A stretch of 64,000 nucleotides of DNA from Chitinophagaceae bacterium UBA4411 (GTDB taxonomy: Bacteria > Bacteroidota > Bacteroidia > Chitinophagales > Chitinophagaceae), in contig DGQP01000003.1 of the NCBI GenBank assembly GCA_002400415.1, positions 248,001 to 312,000 of the forward strand, written 5' to 3'. The position numbers and the translations under genes were made by a program. Below, one piece after another: positions 16,077 to 24,583 of the stretch. Numbering within the stretch: position 1 is the first letter of the stretch; each line of letters begins with the position of its first letter. Under the pieces are notes generated by a model. That model did not search any database. It worked only from the letters and a program-made list of their open reading frames with translations, and was not told the DNA's origin.

Positions 16077-16502
16077 ATGACAACAGAGCAGGTACAATTG
16101 GTGAAAAAAACATGGCGGATGTTCAGGGGAGTCAGCCCGGCCACAGTCGGGGATTTGTTTTACTCAAAATTATTTATGGATAACCCGCATTTGCGTAAAA
16201 TGTTTCCTGCCGATATGGAGCAGCAATACCAAAAACTGCTGGATATGCTCAATTCAATTGTTATCCGTTTGGACCGGCTGGATGAATTAAGTGAAGAGGT
16301 GGCGGCTATGGCACAGCGGCATGTTCAATATGGGGTAAGACCGGCGCATTATAAACTGGTTGGAAGCGCCCTGCTCTGGACTTTGCAGAAAGGACTGGGT
16401 GATGAATGGACAGAGGCGGTTGAAAACGCATGGACTGTTTGTTACTCGGCATTATCCGATACCATGATTAAAAGCACCTGCCTCAGTGAAGGAGCGGGGT
16501 GA
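16077..16502 (+). CDS. Single-domain bacterial haemoglobin
   Basis: 141 aa globin of the flavohaemoglobin/VHb-like lineage without a reductase domain. Family landmarks: Tyr29 (B10) in LFYSKLF, Phe43 (CD1), Gln52 near the E7 position, and proximal His82 (F8) in QRHVQYGVRPAHY, followed by the conserved VGSALLWTL. It would bind O2 or NO with haem. It stands between the kinase/regulator pair and the sigma-54 activator with its own gaps on both sides, so it is probably transcribed alone. An O2 or NO scavenging or sensing role fits the hydrogenase and Fnr-like genes nearby but is inference. Confidence 0.88.
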   Translation: MTTEQVQLVKKTWRMFRGVSPATVGDLFYSKLFMDNPHLRKMFPADMEQQYQKLLDMLNSIVIRLDRLDELSEEVAAMAQRHVQYGVRPAHYKLVGSALLWTLQKGLGDEWTEAVENAWTVCYSALSDTMIKSTCLSEGAG

Positions 16503-16795
16503 ACTTTCATATAGCCTGTACTGCCCGATTTTTAAATCATGACCTGAAATAGCTTAAAATTTACGGTTAACTTCAACAGGGTTACCGGCCTATTACCGCT
16601 TTTATGTCTTTCCTGTTTATGAGGAGCGGAAATCTGCCGGGGCCATTTTTTCGTATACCTCATAATCGGTTTTCCAGGGGCAGTTATTTTAATTACCAGT
16701 TGTCAGGACTGCGACATAGCTGATCTTGAATATTGCCTACATTTCCGCATTGGTTATCTTTATATTTCATATAAGATCCCACCGGGTCGTCAGTT

Positions 16796-19525
16796 ATGGC
16801 AAAAGCAAAGAATGATATTCATGATAAGAATTTGTTGCAGGTTATCTCTGAAGCCACTTCCGGATTGGTAGGCAAGGATTTAATGGATGAGCTATGCAGG
16901 AATTTTACCCGGATATTAAATATGCAATTTGCAGTGATTGCTGAATGCATTGAAGAAGGAAGCACACAGGTAAGAACAATTTGTTTTGTGAACGGGAATA
17001 ACGTGGCTGATAATATTGAGTATGATACAACGGGGCGCCCCTGTGAACTTATCTTAAAAGGAAATGAGCTTTTTGTTCCCCGTGAAGTATATAAACAATT
17101 CCCTGAAGCAAAGGGTATCGAAGGGGCAACAGGAGTTCCTATTTTTAGCTCGGTTACAGGAAAAATAATTGGTCATATTATTGTATCCGGTCCGCAACCG
17201 GTTACAGAAGAAAGCAACCAGACTGCTATCCTGAAAATATTTGCCTCAAGGATCGGCGCAGAGATTGAACGCATGAAAGCGGAAAAGGAGCTGACCAGGC
17301 GTATACGGGAAAATGAATTTTATGCATTTACAATTAACCATCTTAAGGAGGCAGTTTTTTGGGTGGATGAAGATGGGAATATCTGGGATGTAAACGATGG
17401 AGCTGCAGAATTGTCGGGCTATTCGAGAGAGGAGCTCCGGAGTATGAAAGTGTTTGAAATGGATCAAACTGTTCAGCCGAAAAACTGGGCTTCTGTTTGG
17501 CAAAAATTGAAAAAAGAAAAGAAAGTTCTTTTTGATGCGAAACTCAAACAGAAACAAGGGGCAATTATTGACATTGAGATTACGCAAAATTTCCTTGAAT
17601 TTGAAGGACGTGAGTACACATGCAGCATTGTAAGGGACATCCGGCAAAGAAAAATGGAAGAAGAATTGCTTCGTACGGTTTCAGAAGCAACTTCCGGTCT
17701 GACGGGGGAAGATTTTCTTAAAGAACTGGCCCGGCATATTACGATGACCTTGCTGATGCGGTATGCATTGATTACCGAGTGTGCAAACGAAGAGAAAACC
17801 CGGCTGCGAACCTTATGTTATGTTGACGGGCAAAGCGTTCTTGATAACACAGAATATGACACGGAGGGACTTCCCTGCGAAATTATCATGCAGGGAAAAG
17901 AATTTTTCCAGGCGGAAGGAGTACAAAAACTTTTTCCAAAAGAAGAGGGGATTGAATCGGCAGTCGGAGTCCCGATTTATAGCACCAAAAGCGGCGAGAT
18001 CATCGGGCATATTCTTGCAGTAAACCCTGACCCGGTCACAACAGAACGAAATCAAACTGCTATACTCAGGATATTTGCGGCCAGGGCAGGTGCGGAACTG
18101 GAAAGAATGAAAGCGGAGGAGAAGTTAAAAATTGCCAATAGCGAGTTGCAGGTTTTATTAAAAGAAAGTGATCAGCGCTACCGCGATTTATTTGAGGAAG
18201 CGCCGATTGCCTATGTGCATGAGAAGCTTGATTCTGAATTTATTAAAGCTAACCGGGCTGCATTAAGAATATTGGGTGTCAGGCCTGATGAAGTGGCGGG
18301 TACGTATGGAAAATCACTGGCCCCGGATACGCCCGATGCACAGCGCCGGCTCAGGGAAGCTTTTGAATCAGTGGGACGGGGAACAGATACCAGCGGGGTG
18401 GTGCTTGAGCTCAGGCGAAAGGATAATGGTCGGCCAATATGGATACAGTGGTGGTCCAACCCCGATCCCGGTGGACAATTTACCAGGACGATGTTTGTTG
18501 ATATTACAGAAAAGGTGCTGATGGAACAGGAACAGGCAAGGTTACAGGCACAAAACAAATACCTGCAGGAAGAAATAAAACTCACTTACAATTTTGAAGA
18601 GATCATCAGCAAAAGCAAGGATTTTCAAAAAGTATTGCAGCAAATAGAACAGGTAGCTTCCACTGATGCAACAGTATTGATATTGGGGGAATCAGGAACC
18701 GGAAAAGAATTAATTGCAAGAGCGGTTCATAATATCAGTAACCGCAGTAAACGGCCTCTGGTAAAAGTAAACTGCGCCACATTACCGGCTAACCTGATCG
18801 AAAGTGAATTATTTGGTCATGAAAAAGGGGCATTCACCGGGGCGATGGAAAGGAAGATCGGACGTTTTGAGCTGGCAGATGGGGGATCTATTTTCCTCGA
18901 TGAAATCGGCGAATTGCCGGTAGAATTGCAGGCTAAATTATTACGTGTCCTGCAGGAAGGCGAGTTTGAACGGTTGGGCAACCCTAAAACTATGAAGGTT
19001 AATGTGCGGGTAATTGCAGCCACTAACAGAAACCTGCAGCAGGCTATTGAGAAAAAAGAATTCCGGGAGGACTTGTATTACCGTCTGAATGTGTTCCCGA
19101 TAATTTGCCCTCCTTTACGGGATCGCAAAGAAGATATACCTCTTCTGGTCAGGCATTTTTGCCAAAAGCATGAAGGCAAGATCGGGAAAAAGATTTCAAG
19201 TATTGCTCCTGATGTAATGACAGCGCTGATGGATTATGACTGGCCCGGTAATATCCGTGAATTGGAGAATATCATTGAAAGAGCAATGATACTCAGCCGG
19301 GGAAACAGCCTTGAATACGGGGAGTGGATCCCGGTTGAAAAAATGCCGCTGGCAAAATCTCAATCCGCCAGGTTGGGTGATCTTGAAAAAGAACATATCC
19401 TTGAAACGCTGAGGAAGACCGGCTGGAAAGTAAGTGGTGAAAAGGGTGCAGCAAAAATACTCGGGCTAAACCCCACCACGCTGGAAGCCCGGATGAAAAA
19501 ACTGGGTATTAAGAGAGAAGCCTGA
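16796..19525 (+). CDS. Sigma-54-dependent activator with GAF-PAS-GAF-PAS sensor (FhlA-like)
   Basis: 909 aa. GAF1 covers about 10-165, PAS1 175-285, GAF2 287-440, PAS2 465-580, a short coiled linker 580-600, the AAA+ domain 603-840, and a Fis-type helix-turn-helix 862-905. The two GAF domains are clear duplicates: SEATSGL, EYDT-x-G-x-PCE, GVPI and GIIGHI-like segments recur in the same order, each with the same Cys. AAA+ motifs: Walker A GESGTGKE (about 630), GAFTGA (about 677, the sigma-54 contact loop) and Walker B FLDEIGELP. It is an enhancer-binding protein that opens sigma-54 promoters. FhlA and NorR share the GAF-AAA-Fis plan; signal and targets here are unknown. It ends 3 bases from the convergent DUF1223 stop. 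Confidence 0.92.
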   Translation: MAKAKNDIHDKNLLQVISEATSGLVGKDLMDELCRNFTRILNMQFAVIAECIEEGSTQVRTICFVNGNNVADNIEYDTTGRPCELILKGNELFVPREVYKQFPEAKGIEGATGVPIFSSVTGKIIGHIIVSGPQPVTEESNQTAILKIFASRIGAEIERMKAEKELTRRIRENEFYAFTINHLKEAVFWVDEDGNIWDVNDGAAELSGYSREELRSMKVFEMDQTVQPKNWASVWQKLKKEKKVLFDAKLKQKQGAIIDIEITQNFLEFEGREYTCSIVRDIRQRKMEEELLRTVSEATSGLTGEDFLKELARHITMTLLMRYALITECANEEKTRLRTLCYVDGQSVLDNTEYDTEGLPCEIIMQGKEFFQAEGVQKLFPKEEGIESAVGVPIYSTKSGEIIGHILAVNPDPVTTERNQTAILRIFAARAGAELERMKAEEKLKIANSELQVLLKESDQRYRDLFEEAPIAYVHEKLDSEFIKANRAALRILGVRPDEVAGTYGKSLAPDTPDAQRRLREAFESVGRGTDTSGVVLELRRKDNGRPIWIQWWSNPDPGGQFTRTMFVDITEKVLMEQEQARLQAQNKYLQEEIKLTYNFEEIISKSKDFQKVLQQIEQVASTDATVLILGESGTGKELIARAVHNISNRSKRPLVKVNCATLPANLIESELFGHEKGAFTGAMERKIGRFELADGGSIFLDEIGELPVELQAKLLRVLQEGEFERLGNPKTMKVNVRVIAATNRNLQQAIEKKEFREDLYYRLNVFPIICPPLRDRKEDIPLLVRHFCQKHEGKIGKKISSIAPDVMTALMDYDWPGNIRELENIIERAMILSRGNSLEYGEWIPVEKMPLAKSQSARLGDLEKEHILETLRKTGWKVSGEKGAAKILGLNPTTLEARMKKLGIKREA

Positions 19526-19528
19526 TTA

Positions 19529-20287
19529 TTATTGTAAAGACGCTTCAGCTGCCCCGGTTACCTGGAAAGTTGTTTTATCCTGTAAGTAGGCGATTACCTT
19601 TATCTCTTTTGTTGTCAGACCTCCGGGAATGGTTAATGGTATAGTTCCGCTTGTTGCCTTGCCGGTATCAAGTGTTTTGAATACCCTGACAATATTAATA
19701 TGATTAAGATGATGACCGGCATTTTCTCCTCTTTTTACATTCGTTGTGGCCTTTAGCTGTACCAGCGCAATATTGAGTAGCTTAGGAGCTGATACATCAT
19801 AGGAGACCCCGATGTTTTCACCATTGACTTTAACACGCAGGCTAATACTGTCAGTAACTTCCTTTTTTAATTCCCTGCTGATACTTTTTCTTAATACTGC
19901 TTCTTTTGACCCAATACCTTCCTCTATACCATTAATAATTACCTGCGGTGTATAGATGCTGGTAAGATCAAAAATGCGGGCATATTTTCTCTGCCTCTCT
20001 GTATAACCCGGGTTACTGAATTCATCTTTCCAGCCTATGTTATCCCAGTAGTCAACATGAAACCCAAGGAAATAAACATTGCCGGGATATTCCCCGGAAA
20101 TCCTGATTGCAACTTCATCAGCCGGGGGGCAACTGGAGCACCCTTCTGATGTGAACAGCTCAACAACTGCAAAACCTTTATGAGATCTGGTATCTTTTTT
20201 ACCAGGGCTGGGCTTACCTGAAAAACCAAAGGACAGGCCTGCTATGATTAATGCTGTGGTAACCGGAATGGTAGTGATCAGTCTCAT
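19529..20287 (-). CDS. DUF1223 secreted thioredoxin-like protein
   Basis: 252 aa. Signal peptide (MRLITTIPVTTALIIAGLSF), then a DUF1223 domain with the redox-like motif FTSEGCSSCPPAD at about residues 45-57, followed by VYFLGFHVDYWDNIGW. DUF1223 proteins adopt a thioredoxin-like fold and sit in the periplasm or on the membrane; their reaction is not established. The C-terminal 80 residues are beta-rich. It is the last gene of the seven-gene minus-strand operon, 5 bases after the ATP-grasp gene. Confidence 0.85.
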   Translation of the reverse strand: MRLITTIPVTTALIIAGLSFGFSGKPSPGKKDTRSHKGFAVVELFTSEGCSSCPPADEVAIRISGEYPGNVYFLGFHVDYWDNIGWKDEFSNPGYTERQRKYARIFDLTSIYTPQVIINGIEEGIGSKEAVLRKSISRELKKEVTDSISLRVKVNGENIGVSYDVSAPKLLNIALVQLKATTNVKRGENAGHHLNHINIVRVFKTLDTGKATSGTIPLTIPGGLTTKEIKVIAYLQDKTTFQVTGAAEASLQ

Positions 20288-20292
20288 ACGGT

Positions 20293-21348
20293 TTATCTTT
20301 TGCCTTCAACTAATTTTATATATTGACTGCTTTCTTTAAGCATACTCAGGCCGGACCGTATATCCATATAAGGACGGTGCTGGTTATGATGATTCAGCCT
20401 GCTGATCTTCCACAGGATATTCCAGTGCCTGATAATTTCCTTCCATGCAAAAAACAGGCTATGCCGGGGATCATACATATGGGTGGGCTCGCTGCCTGCA
20501 CCATTCAGTTCAATAATCGAAAAATTTCTTCCCTCCTTTAATTCTTCCCATGTGTTATAGCGAATATCCATGCGTCCGTAATAGAATCCATCCACCTGGC
20601 GGCAGATAGTATCGATAGTGTGTGTCAATTGTTCATCAATAAGGTAACTTATATCAATGAATTTTGCACCCCTGACATGATTGCCATAGGGAACGAGCAG
20701 AAGTTTCTCTCCTTTTCCCGGTATTGAATTTATCTTTTCCCCGCAGGTCTTTATCAAAACGGGCAATTGCAAAATATACCGTTTATCCTGTTTCAGTAAT
20801 TCTTTAACCGTGGAAACCCCATCCCCCGTAACAGCAAGAAACTCCTTTCCCGCAATGCCTGAAATATGCCCGTTTTTTTCACCCGGAAACCGGTAATAGA
20901 ATAAGCCGATTTCATTTTCAGAGGGGATGAACTTCTGGATAAGGAAATTTACTTTCGAGTGAATACAATAATCCGTCAACTCGGCTTCATTATGGATTTT
21001 TTTTACAGCCATACCTTTCATGCCGATATCGGGTTTGCCAATTAAAGGATAATCCAGTTGAAGATGTTTTATTTTCTCAATAACCCGGGCGGGCTCAACA
21101 CAGGTTTCAAAAAAAATAGTTTCAGGGTAATACGCCGGGGGGATAAGATTGTATATAGCCCATTTTGATTCCATCAGGAATCCACCGTTTTTGATAGTGG
21201 GGTTAGACGTATTAAAAAAGAAAAATGACCGTGCACGCAGGCATAACCAGAACCAGTAAAAATAAACGGGTCCGTATACCACATGGAATGGCCAGTATTC
21301 CCAGTGAAATAGTTTAATCAGGGCAGGATAGTTTAATATTCTTTTCAT
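20293..21348 (-). CDS. ATP-grasp-like protein of unknown substrate
   Basis: 351 aa. The N-terminal 40 residues are strongly aromatic and hydrophobic (YWPFHVVYGPVYFYWFWLCL), suggesting membrane association. The middle looks like an ATP-grasp fold: YPLIGKPDIGMKGMAVKKI (nucleotide Lys), FLIQKFIP, then YYGRMDIRY and IIELNGAGSEPTHMYDP, where Glu and Asn would bind Mg. It probably ligates a carboxylate to an amine. Substrates cannot be predicted. It overlaps the NRDE gene by 4 bases (ATGA). D-Ala-D-Ala ligase itself is unlikely because the N-terminal domain is unlike Ddl. Confidence 0.7.
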   Translation of the reverse strand: MKRILNYPALIKLFHWEYWPFHVVYGPVYFYWFWLCLRARSFFFFNTSNPTIKNGGFLMESKWAIYNLIPPAYYPETIFFETCVEPARVIEKIKHLQLDYPLIGKPDIGMKGMAVKKIHNEAELTDYCIHSKVNFLIQKFIPSENEIGLFYYRFPGEKNGHISGIAGKEFLAVTGDGVSTVKELLKQDKRYILQLPVLIKTCGEKINSIPGKGEKLLLVPYGNHVRGAKFIDISYLIDEQLTHTIDTICRQVDGFYYGRMDIRYNTWEELKEGRNFSIIELNGAGSEPTHMYDPRHSLFFAWKEIIRHWNILWKISRLNHHNQHRPYMDIRSGLSMLKESSQYIKLVEGKR

Positions 21349-22073
21349 AATACAGTGCTGTGCCCGGCCAGCTCAATTTTTATTTCAGTTTGTTTGCCGG
21401 AACTGATGTCCAAGTGTTTTAAACTCCCGCGGTCAGTGGTCAATAAGATGCTGGTAATACTTACGGTGGAGTAAACGTCATCACGCCTCATCAGCAGATC
21501 ATTTCTTTCGTCCCCGTCGCCACTAAATCTATGAAAGTTTAATATATCAGACTGTGTGGGTGTTGGATTACGGTTAAGAAACCCCGCCAACCATTGTTCT
21601 CTCTTCCTGGCAATACCACTATCGTATAAGGTGGAAGATGACCAGATATGGGGACGATTCGCAGCCGGTTGCCTGCAGTAATGTTCGGCGCCATCCCACC
21701 TGAATTCATAAAGGCAGTTTTTTTCAAATAGTATAAAAGTGAATGGTTCTATGTCAGTGAGATCTGTTTTTGCAAATTGCAGAGAAGGGCGTTCAGTGGC
21801 CAGGATATCAAGAAATACAATGCCCCGGCTCTTGCGGTAGGGAGGGGAAGAGGTGTGGCCAAAAAAGGCGCCGTTTAATAAAACGGCCATATCTCCATTT
21901 TCTTTCAGACCGATCCAGGTGCCTCCCCGGTCAGCATCTTTGGGGAATAAAATAGTATGTCCTTTGTAAGAAGTTAGCGCAGGACTGAAGGCTTTTCCCC
22001 TGGTATTTCTTTCATCCCTGTTCGATGTCAGGAAAAATTTATCCTTTACAGGAATAAAGCTTACTGTGCACAT
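21345..22073 (-). CDS. NRDE-family (TANGO2-like) protein
   Basis: 242 aa. The N-terminus MCTVSFIP with Cys2 and SNRDE (Asn18-Arg19-Asp20-Glu21), then RGGTWIGLKENGDMAVLLN, are diagnostic for the NRDE/TANGO2 family. Eukaryotic TANGO2/HRG-9 proteins are implicated in haem handling; the bacterial function is not established. Here it overlaps both neighbours (13 bases with DinB upstream, 4 bases with the ATP-grasp gene downstream), so the three are surely co-translated. Confidence 0.88.
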   Translation of the reverse strand: MCTVSFIPVKDKFFLTSNRDERNTRGKAFSPALTSYKGHTILFPKDADRGGTWIGLKENGDMAVLLNGAFFGHTSSPPYRKSRGIVFLDILATERPSLQFAKTDLTDIEPFTFILFEKNCLYEFRWDGAEHYCRQPAANRPHIWSSSTLYDSGIARKREQWLAGFLNRNPTPTQSDILNFHRFSGDGDERNDLLMRRDDVYSTVSITSILLTTDRGSLKHLDISSGKQTEIKIELAGHSTVL

Positions 22074-22561
22074 TGCTGGCGGAATTTTATTGTTGAATAG
22101 GCGACACCAAACTCGGCAGGCAGTTCCACCTGTGAAACTTCATTTATCCCGACCCGGATCAGGGCCATATGATGTATTGTGTGCTCAAGATTATAGGCGA
22201 TCTCCCGGTAATAATTGCTGGGGATATTAATAACCCCGGCAGTTTCACAATAATCCTCTGCCTGCATTATTATTTCCTTATCCGGTTTGTCCAGTTGCCG
22301 GAAAATATTTTTCAGCAATTCAGTTGCAAGAACTTTGTCTGTTTCAATACGATGGTCTCGTTTTCTTTTTTCATAGTTAATGATTCCTGCCTCATATCCC
22401 ATTTCAAGGCACTGGAATAATTCAATGATATGTCTTACGTGCTGGCCAATTGTGGCGGCAGAAAGAATGCTGCTGGGCCGGGTATATTCGGCGTCACTCA
22501 GCTGTGATAAGGTTTCACTGATCTGGACAAAAACATGTTGAAGCGGTTGTTTGAGCAGCAT
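22061..22561 (-). CDS. DinB-like four-helix-bundle protein
   Basis: 166 aa. The first helix carries GQHVRHIIEL and the last HTIHHMALIRVG, providing the three His expected to bind a divalent metal in the DinB/YfiT fold. DinB-like proteins include thiol S-transferases and uncharacterised stress proteins; the substrate is unknown. It starts 15 bases after the DM13 gene and overlaps the NRDE gene by 13 bases. Confidence 0.82.
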   Translation of the reverse strand: MLLKQPLQHVFVQISETLSQLSDAEYTRPSSILSAATIGQHVRHIIELFQCLEMGYEAGIINYEKRKRDHRIETDKVLATELLKNIFRQLDKPDKEIIMQAEDYCETAGVINIPSNYYREIAYNLEHTIHHMALIRVGINEVSQVELPAEFGVAYSTIKFRQQCAQ

Positions 22562-22576
22562 AATTTTAATCTGGTT

Positions 22577-23002
22577 TTATTGGAGTCCGGCACTGCCAAA
22601 AAGATGGTTGTAGCGCTGACAGTGGATCAGTGCATATTTATATTGTGAAAAATCAGGTGATCCGGGGATATTGTACAACTGGTTGCCGGCCACTGATTGC
22701 AGGCGGCCAAGATCTATATAATTTGCAGGCAGTATTTCTTTTGAAAGATAAACATGAAGATCAGGACCGTTTGAGATACTGACTCCTTCCAGCGCCAGGA
22801 TAAAACTATTATTTTGCAGATAGATTTTGGCAGTTCCGCTCACATTTCCGTAAGGACCATTCACAAAACTGCCCGCATACCTGCTCATAGTAACAGTTGT
22901 GTCAATACTGTTGTCTAAAGCTGTTGTTGGGGTATTCCCCTTTACACAGGAGCTAAGTCCTGCTGCAACGAACATGGATATGAGCAGGATTAAATATCTC
23001 AT
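22577..23002 (-). CDS. DM13-domain lipoprotein
   Basis: 141 aa. Lipoprotein signal with lipobox-like GLSSC (Cys19). The rest is a DM13 domain: YAGSFVNGPYGNVSGTAKIY, GPDLHVYLSK, and the conserved Cys in ALIHCQRYNHLFGSA. DM13 domains have been proposed to take part in electron transfer, with that Cys as a redox site; this is a family-level hypothesis. It overlaps the DoxX gene by 4 bases. Confidence 0.88.
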   Translation of the reverse strand: MRYLILLISMFVAAGLSSCVKGNTPTTALDNSIDTTVTMSRYAGSFVNGPYGNVSGTAKIYLQNNSFILALEGVSISNGPDLHVYLSKEILPANYIDLGRLQSVAGNQLYNIPGSPDFSQYKYALIHCQRYNHLFGSAGLQ

Positions 23003-23415
23003 CGGTTTGTGATTTTGTATAGTAAACGTTTCAGGAACCCGGCCAGTTCATTTCGCAGTAGTACAATTAAGAGCACACAGGCAATAAATACAAGCAGGGC
23101 ATAGGCAAACAACAGCCCGCCGTCATTGTTTATAACAATGCCAAGTTTTGTCAGGTGGGCGCCAATAGCACCAATCATTAGCCCGGCTCCCAATGTAGCT
23201 CCCAGGAATGTTGTACGGGGATAAAGTATAAGAACTGATGCTATCAGTTCAAGTATACCGGTGCCGATCCGCCCCCAGGGCTCTATTCCTAATTTGGAAA
23301 ATATATATACAGATTCTTCTGCGCCGCTAAATTTGAAATAAAGGGTTTGGAGCATGATCGCTGCAGCAATAACCCGCAGGACCCAAAGACCGATAGTTGT
23401 GAAACTGATATTCAT
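22999..23415 (-). CDS. DoxX-like inner-membrane protein
   Basis: 138 aa with four predicted membrane segments (about residues 7-22, 48-65, 70-90 and 105-125). FKFSGAEESVYIFSKLGIEPWGRIGTGILE is characteristic of DoxX-like families. Related proteins act with redox partners in quinone or thiol chemistry, but no catalytic residues are obvious. It overlaps the DM13 gene (ATGA) and follows the YHS gene by 23 bases. Confidence 0.83.
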   Translation of the reverse strand: MNISFTTIGLWVLRVIAAAIMLQTLYFKFSGAEESVYIFSKLGIEPWGRIGTGILELIASVLILYPRTTFLGATLGAGLMIGAIGAHLTKLGIVINNDGGLLFAYALLVFIACVLLIVLLRNELAGFLKRLLYKITNR

Positions 23416-23438
23416 CTTGTTTTATTTACGGGTATAAC

Positions 23439-23909
23439 TTAATGATAGATTTTTTGCCAGTTTGCATCTGCTTTTGATTTCAGGTTGGCTTCATCCTTAT
23501 TCCAGCTTTTTAGAGTATTGGTAAAATACCGGTTATAAAAAAGATAAAGCCGGCCGTTCAAAATTTTAAATGTTTCAGGGTCGATACTTACTTTTTCACC
23601 TTTGGCTCCCATGGCATATGCACACCAGCCACCATATTCAGGCTCATATTTGGCAGGATTTTTTTTAAATTCTTCTTTGTTTTCTGCTGAGGAGAAGTAA
23701 TAGGTAGCACCCAGGTGATAAACAGCCAGTTCCTTTTTTCCTTTCACGGCTTTATTGATTTTGAAATAGGCAACAGGGTCATAACCATCAATAGCCAGGC
23801 CATCATCCAGGTTAAATTGCTTTTTTCGTAATGTAGCCGGGTCCTGGGTAAAACCGGTAAGAGAAATAGTGCTTAAAAACAGGAGCGTCGTAAAAAATCG
23901 GGCTTTCAT
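23439..23909 (-). CDS. Secreted YHS-domain protein
   Basis: 156 aa from the ATG at 23909, chosen because the signal peptide (MKARFFTTLLFLSTISLTGF) begins there. The YHS-like core includes IDGYDPVAYF, HLGATYYFSSAENKEEFKKN and KYEPEYGGWCAYAMG. YHS domains are thought to bind metal; the reaction is unknown. It is the promoter-proximal gene of the operon running down to 19529, preceded by a TAnnTTTG box. Confidence 0.88.
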   Translation of the reverse strand: MKARFFTTLLFLSTISLTGFTQDPATLRKKQFNLDDGLAIDGYDPVAYFKINKAVKGKKELAVYHLGATYYFSSAENKEEFKKNPAKYEPEYGGWCAYAMGAKGEKVSIDPETFKILNGRLYLFYNRYFTNTLKSWNKDEANLKSKADANWQKIYH

Positions 23910-23927
23910 ATCGTCTTTTTTATAAAA

Positions 23928-23935
23928 CAAATGTA
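23928..23935 (-). promoter_or_regulatory. -7 promoter box (TACATTTG)
   Basis: On the minus strand TACATTTG matches the Bacteroidota primary-sigma -7 consensus TAnnTTTG, 18 bases upstream of the YHS gene ATG. No clear -33 TTTG at standard spacing is seen. It would drive the seven-gene operon. Confidence 0.5.
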
Positions 23936-24040
23936 GAATCTGGTCCGGGTAGTCTTTGTCAGGCAATTGACAGGGGCGTATTGTTTATTTTCTTTTAACA
24001 AAGCCGTCATTTTCGGGCTGGGAATTAAAACTTTCCCATT

Positions 24041-24071
24041 CCCAATATTTTGGGGGATTCACAACATGTTG
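24041..24071. promoter_or_regulatory. Two palindromes upstream of a sigma-54-like promoter
   Basis: CCCAA-TATT-TTGGG (24041-24054) and CAACATGTTG (24062-24071) are perfect dyads. Further TTGGGAA-type copies occur nearby (about 24018, 24034 and 24161). They lie 105-135 bp upstream of the -24/-12-like element, the usual position for an enhancer-binding protein. Confidence 0.45.
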
Positions 24072-24175
24072 GGAAATTTTTCAATTCAAAACAAGTAGCA
24101 GGTGTTAATCCTTTTTTCAATGAAATGCTTGCCGGGTAAGGTTTTGAGCAGGATATGATATTGGGAATAATTTTC

Positions 24176-24190
24176 TGGCACGCCGGTTGG
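24176..24190 (+). promoter_or_regulatory. Sigma-54-like -24/-12 element
   Basis: TGGCACG-N4-TTGG matches the sigma-54 consensus TGGCACG-N4-TTGC with correct spacing, differing at the C of the -12 GC. It would start transcription near 24202, just ahead of the thioredoxin-like gene. The mismatch is at an important base, so this is a candidate only. Confidence 0.4.
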
Positions 24191-24207
24191 CTATAAGGGA
24201 AAGCAAA

Positions 24208-24543
24208 ATGAAAAATATGAATCGCACAATCTCCCGGGATGAGTTTAGAAAGCAGGTAATTGAAAGTATCACCCTGTCGCTGGTCCAGTTTAAAATTGAG
24301 TGGAGAGGGGCCTGCCAGATTGTTTCTCCCATTTACGAGGAACTCGCGGCTTCTTATAAAGGCCAGGCTAATTTTTTCACCGTAGATGTGGAGGACGGAT
24401 CCGGGCTGGATAATGAGTACGGGATAATGGAGTTGCCAACTATCCTTTTTTTTAAATCGGGTAAAGTGATTGATCATGTAGCAGGCCTGACGCCCAAAAA
24501 CGTAGTGATCAGCAAGATTGAAAATGCATTAAACGGGAATTAA
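24208..24543 (+). CDS. Thioredoxin-fold protein with one active-site cysteine
   Basis: 111 aa from ATG 24208 (SD-like GGGAAAG at about 24198-24204; ATG 24217 is also possible). The fold is that of a small cytosolic thioredoxin: SLVQFKIEW strand, active site, FFTVDVEDGS, cis-Pro in MELPTILFF, and a C-terminal helix. The WCGPC motif is replaced by WRGAC (residues 32-36), so only Cys36, equivalent to the buried resolving cysteine, remains. Normal dithiol reductase activity is not expected; a binding or glutathionylation-dependent role is possible. The Crp/Fnr gene follows 40 bases later. Confidence 0.82.
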   Translation: MKNMNRTISRDEFRKQVIESITLSLVQFKIEWRGACQIVSPIYEELAASYKGQANFFTVDVEDGSGLDNEYGIMELPTILFFKSGKVIDHVAGLTPKNVVISKIENALNGN

Positions 24544-24583
24544 CTATTACTAATAATTAAATAAATCTTTAAAAGTTACAACC

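Noticed and set aside
16503..16795. Sigma-54 promoter or gene in the gap before the activator
   Set aside because: No GG-N10-GC element at usable spacing and no coding frame; nothing supportable.
24025..24477. 150-codon minus-strand frame opposite the thioredoxin-like gene
   Set aside because: Overlaps almost all of a gene with clear thioredoxin features and has no family resemblance or signal.
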